Source of the DNA: Nitrososphaerota archaeon
Lineage (GTDB): Archaea; Thermoproteota; Nitrososphaeria; Nitrososphaerales; Gagatemarchaeaceae
Length of the DNA stretch: 5,828 bases
Assembly: GCA_005877185.1 (NCBI GenBank)
Contig: VBPQ01000108.1
Span: 1 to 5,828, forward strand
Direction: 5' to 3'
Shown here piece after piece: positions 5,750 to 5,828 of this stretch. Position 1 is the stretch's first letter. Each line of letters begins with the position of its first letter. Below the pieces are notes generated by a model, which saw only the letters and a list, made by a program, of their open reading frames with translations, made no database searches and was not told the origin of the DNA. A program made the position numbers and the translations under genes.

Positions 5750-5828
5750 ATGGCCGAGAGGATAGGCATCGTCGGGGTGGGCTACGAGGGGTTCAGACCG
5801 ATGATCTCAGACCTCTCCGCAAGAGAGC
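5750..5828 (+). CDS. Thiolase (acetyl-CoA acetyltransferase / SCP-x type), N-terminal fragment
   Basis: Only the first 26 codons are in the window: MAERIGIVGVGYEGFRP and then MISDLSARE. The pattern (R-I/V-x-I-V-G-V-G-Y-x-G-F-x-P) is how many archaeal thiolase-domain proteins begin, forming the first beta strand and turn of the thiolase fold. Such enzymes condense or cleave acyl-CoAs; in many archaea they work with HMG-CoA synthase and a DUF35 protein in the mevalonate pathway, or in beta-oxidation. ATG at 5750 is preferred because a TATA-like box sits about 26 bp upstream; in-frame ATGs at 5726 and 5729 would add a basic leader (MMWRRKVG) and overlap the box. The catalytic cysteine and histidines are outside the window. 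Divergent from the oxidoreductase-UbiA operon. The call rests on a short N-terminal match. Confidence 0.7.
   Translation, partial: MAERIGIVGVGYEGFRPMISDLSARE

Noticed and set aside
1..5828. CRISPR arrays, tRNA/rRNA genes, insertion sequences, attachment sites, defence islands
   Set aside because: No spaced direct repeats, cloverleaf-like segments, transposase or integrase frames, or terminal inverted repeats were seen; nearly all of the sequence is accounted for by metabolic genes.

Overview
The window looks like a stretch of archaeal chromosome carrying ordinary metabolic genes. Four things point to an archaeon: a ComA/HSA32-family protein, an F420-type luciferase-like monooxygenase (LLM-fold) oxidoreductase, a menaquinone-type UbiA prenyltransferase, and a thiolase whose N-terminus is of the archaeal/SCP-x type. 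Arginine is written mostly with AGG/AGA, start codons are often GTG or TTG, and every promoter-proximal gene has an AT-rich TATA-like element centred about 25-30 nt upstream of its start codon with no well-placed Shine-Dalgarno sequence. This is the layout of archaeal leaderless genes. The lineage cannot be fixed from this sequence. A Thaumarchaeota/Bathyarchaeia-type or related TACK archaeon is my guess, not a demonstrated result.

Layout, left to right. 1-723 (minus): the N-terminal two thirds of an acyl-CoA dehydrogenase, cut by the window edge. 805-2181 (plus): an MmgE/PrpD-family protein, divergent from the dehydrogenase across an 81-bp promoter region. 2185-3021 (minus): a phosphosulfolactate synthase (ComA) family protein that resembles plant HSA32 more than true ComA. 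3099-3713 (plus): a CPBP-family membrane protease, divergent from the ComA-like gene across 77 bp. 3710-4633 (minus): a UbiA/MenA-like prenyltransferase. 4630-5631 (minus): an LLM-class flavin/F420 oxidoreductase, upstream of the prenyltransferase in one operon with an ATGA start/stop overlap. 5750-5828 (plus): the first 26 codons of a thiolase, divergent from the oxidoreductase across 118 bp. The genes alternate between divergent and convergent pairs and are packed tightly. No intergenic gap exceeds 118 bp, and both convergent pairs meet at their stop codons.

The acyl-CoA dehydrogenase, the MmgE/PrpD protein and the thiolase suggest acyl-CoA or short organic acid metabolism. The prenyltransferase-oxidoreductase pair suggests isoprenoid-quinone or related prenyl-lipid metabolism. 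I see no mobile element, CRISPR array, RNA gene or defence system. The more interesting points are: the ComA homologue has lost the residues expected for sulfolactate synthesis; the second metal-binding motif of the UbiA protein is unusual; the promoter architecture is consistently leaderless; and a few small inverted repeats lie in the divergent promoter regions. I found no convincing new biological system.
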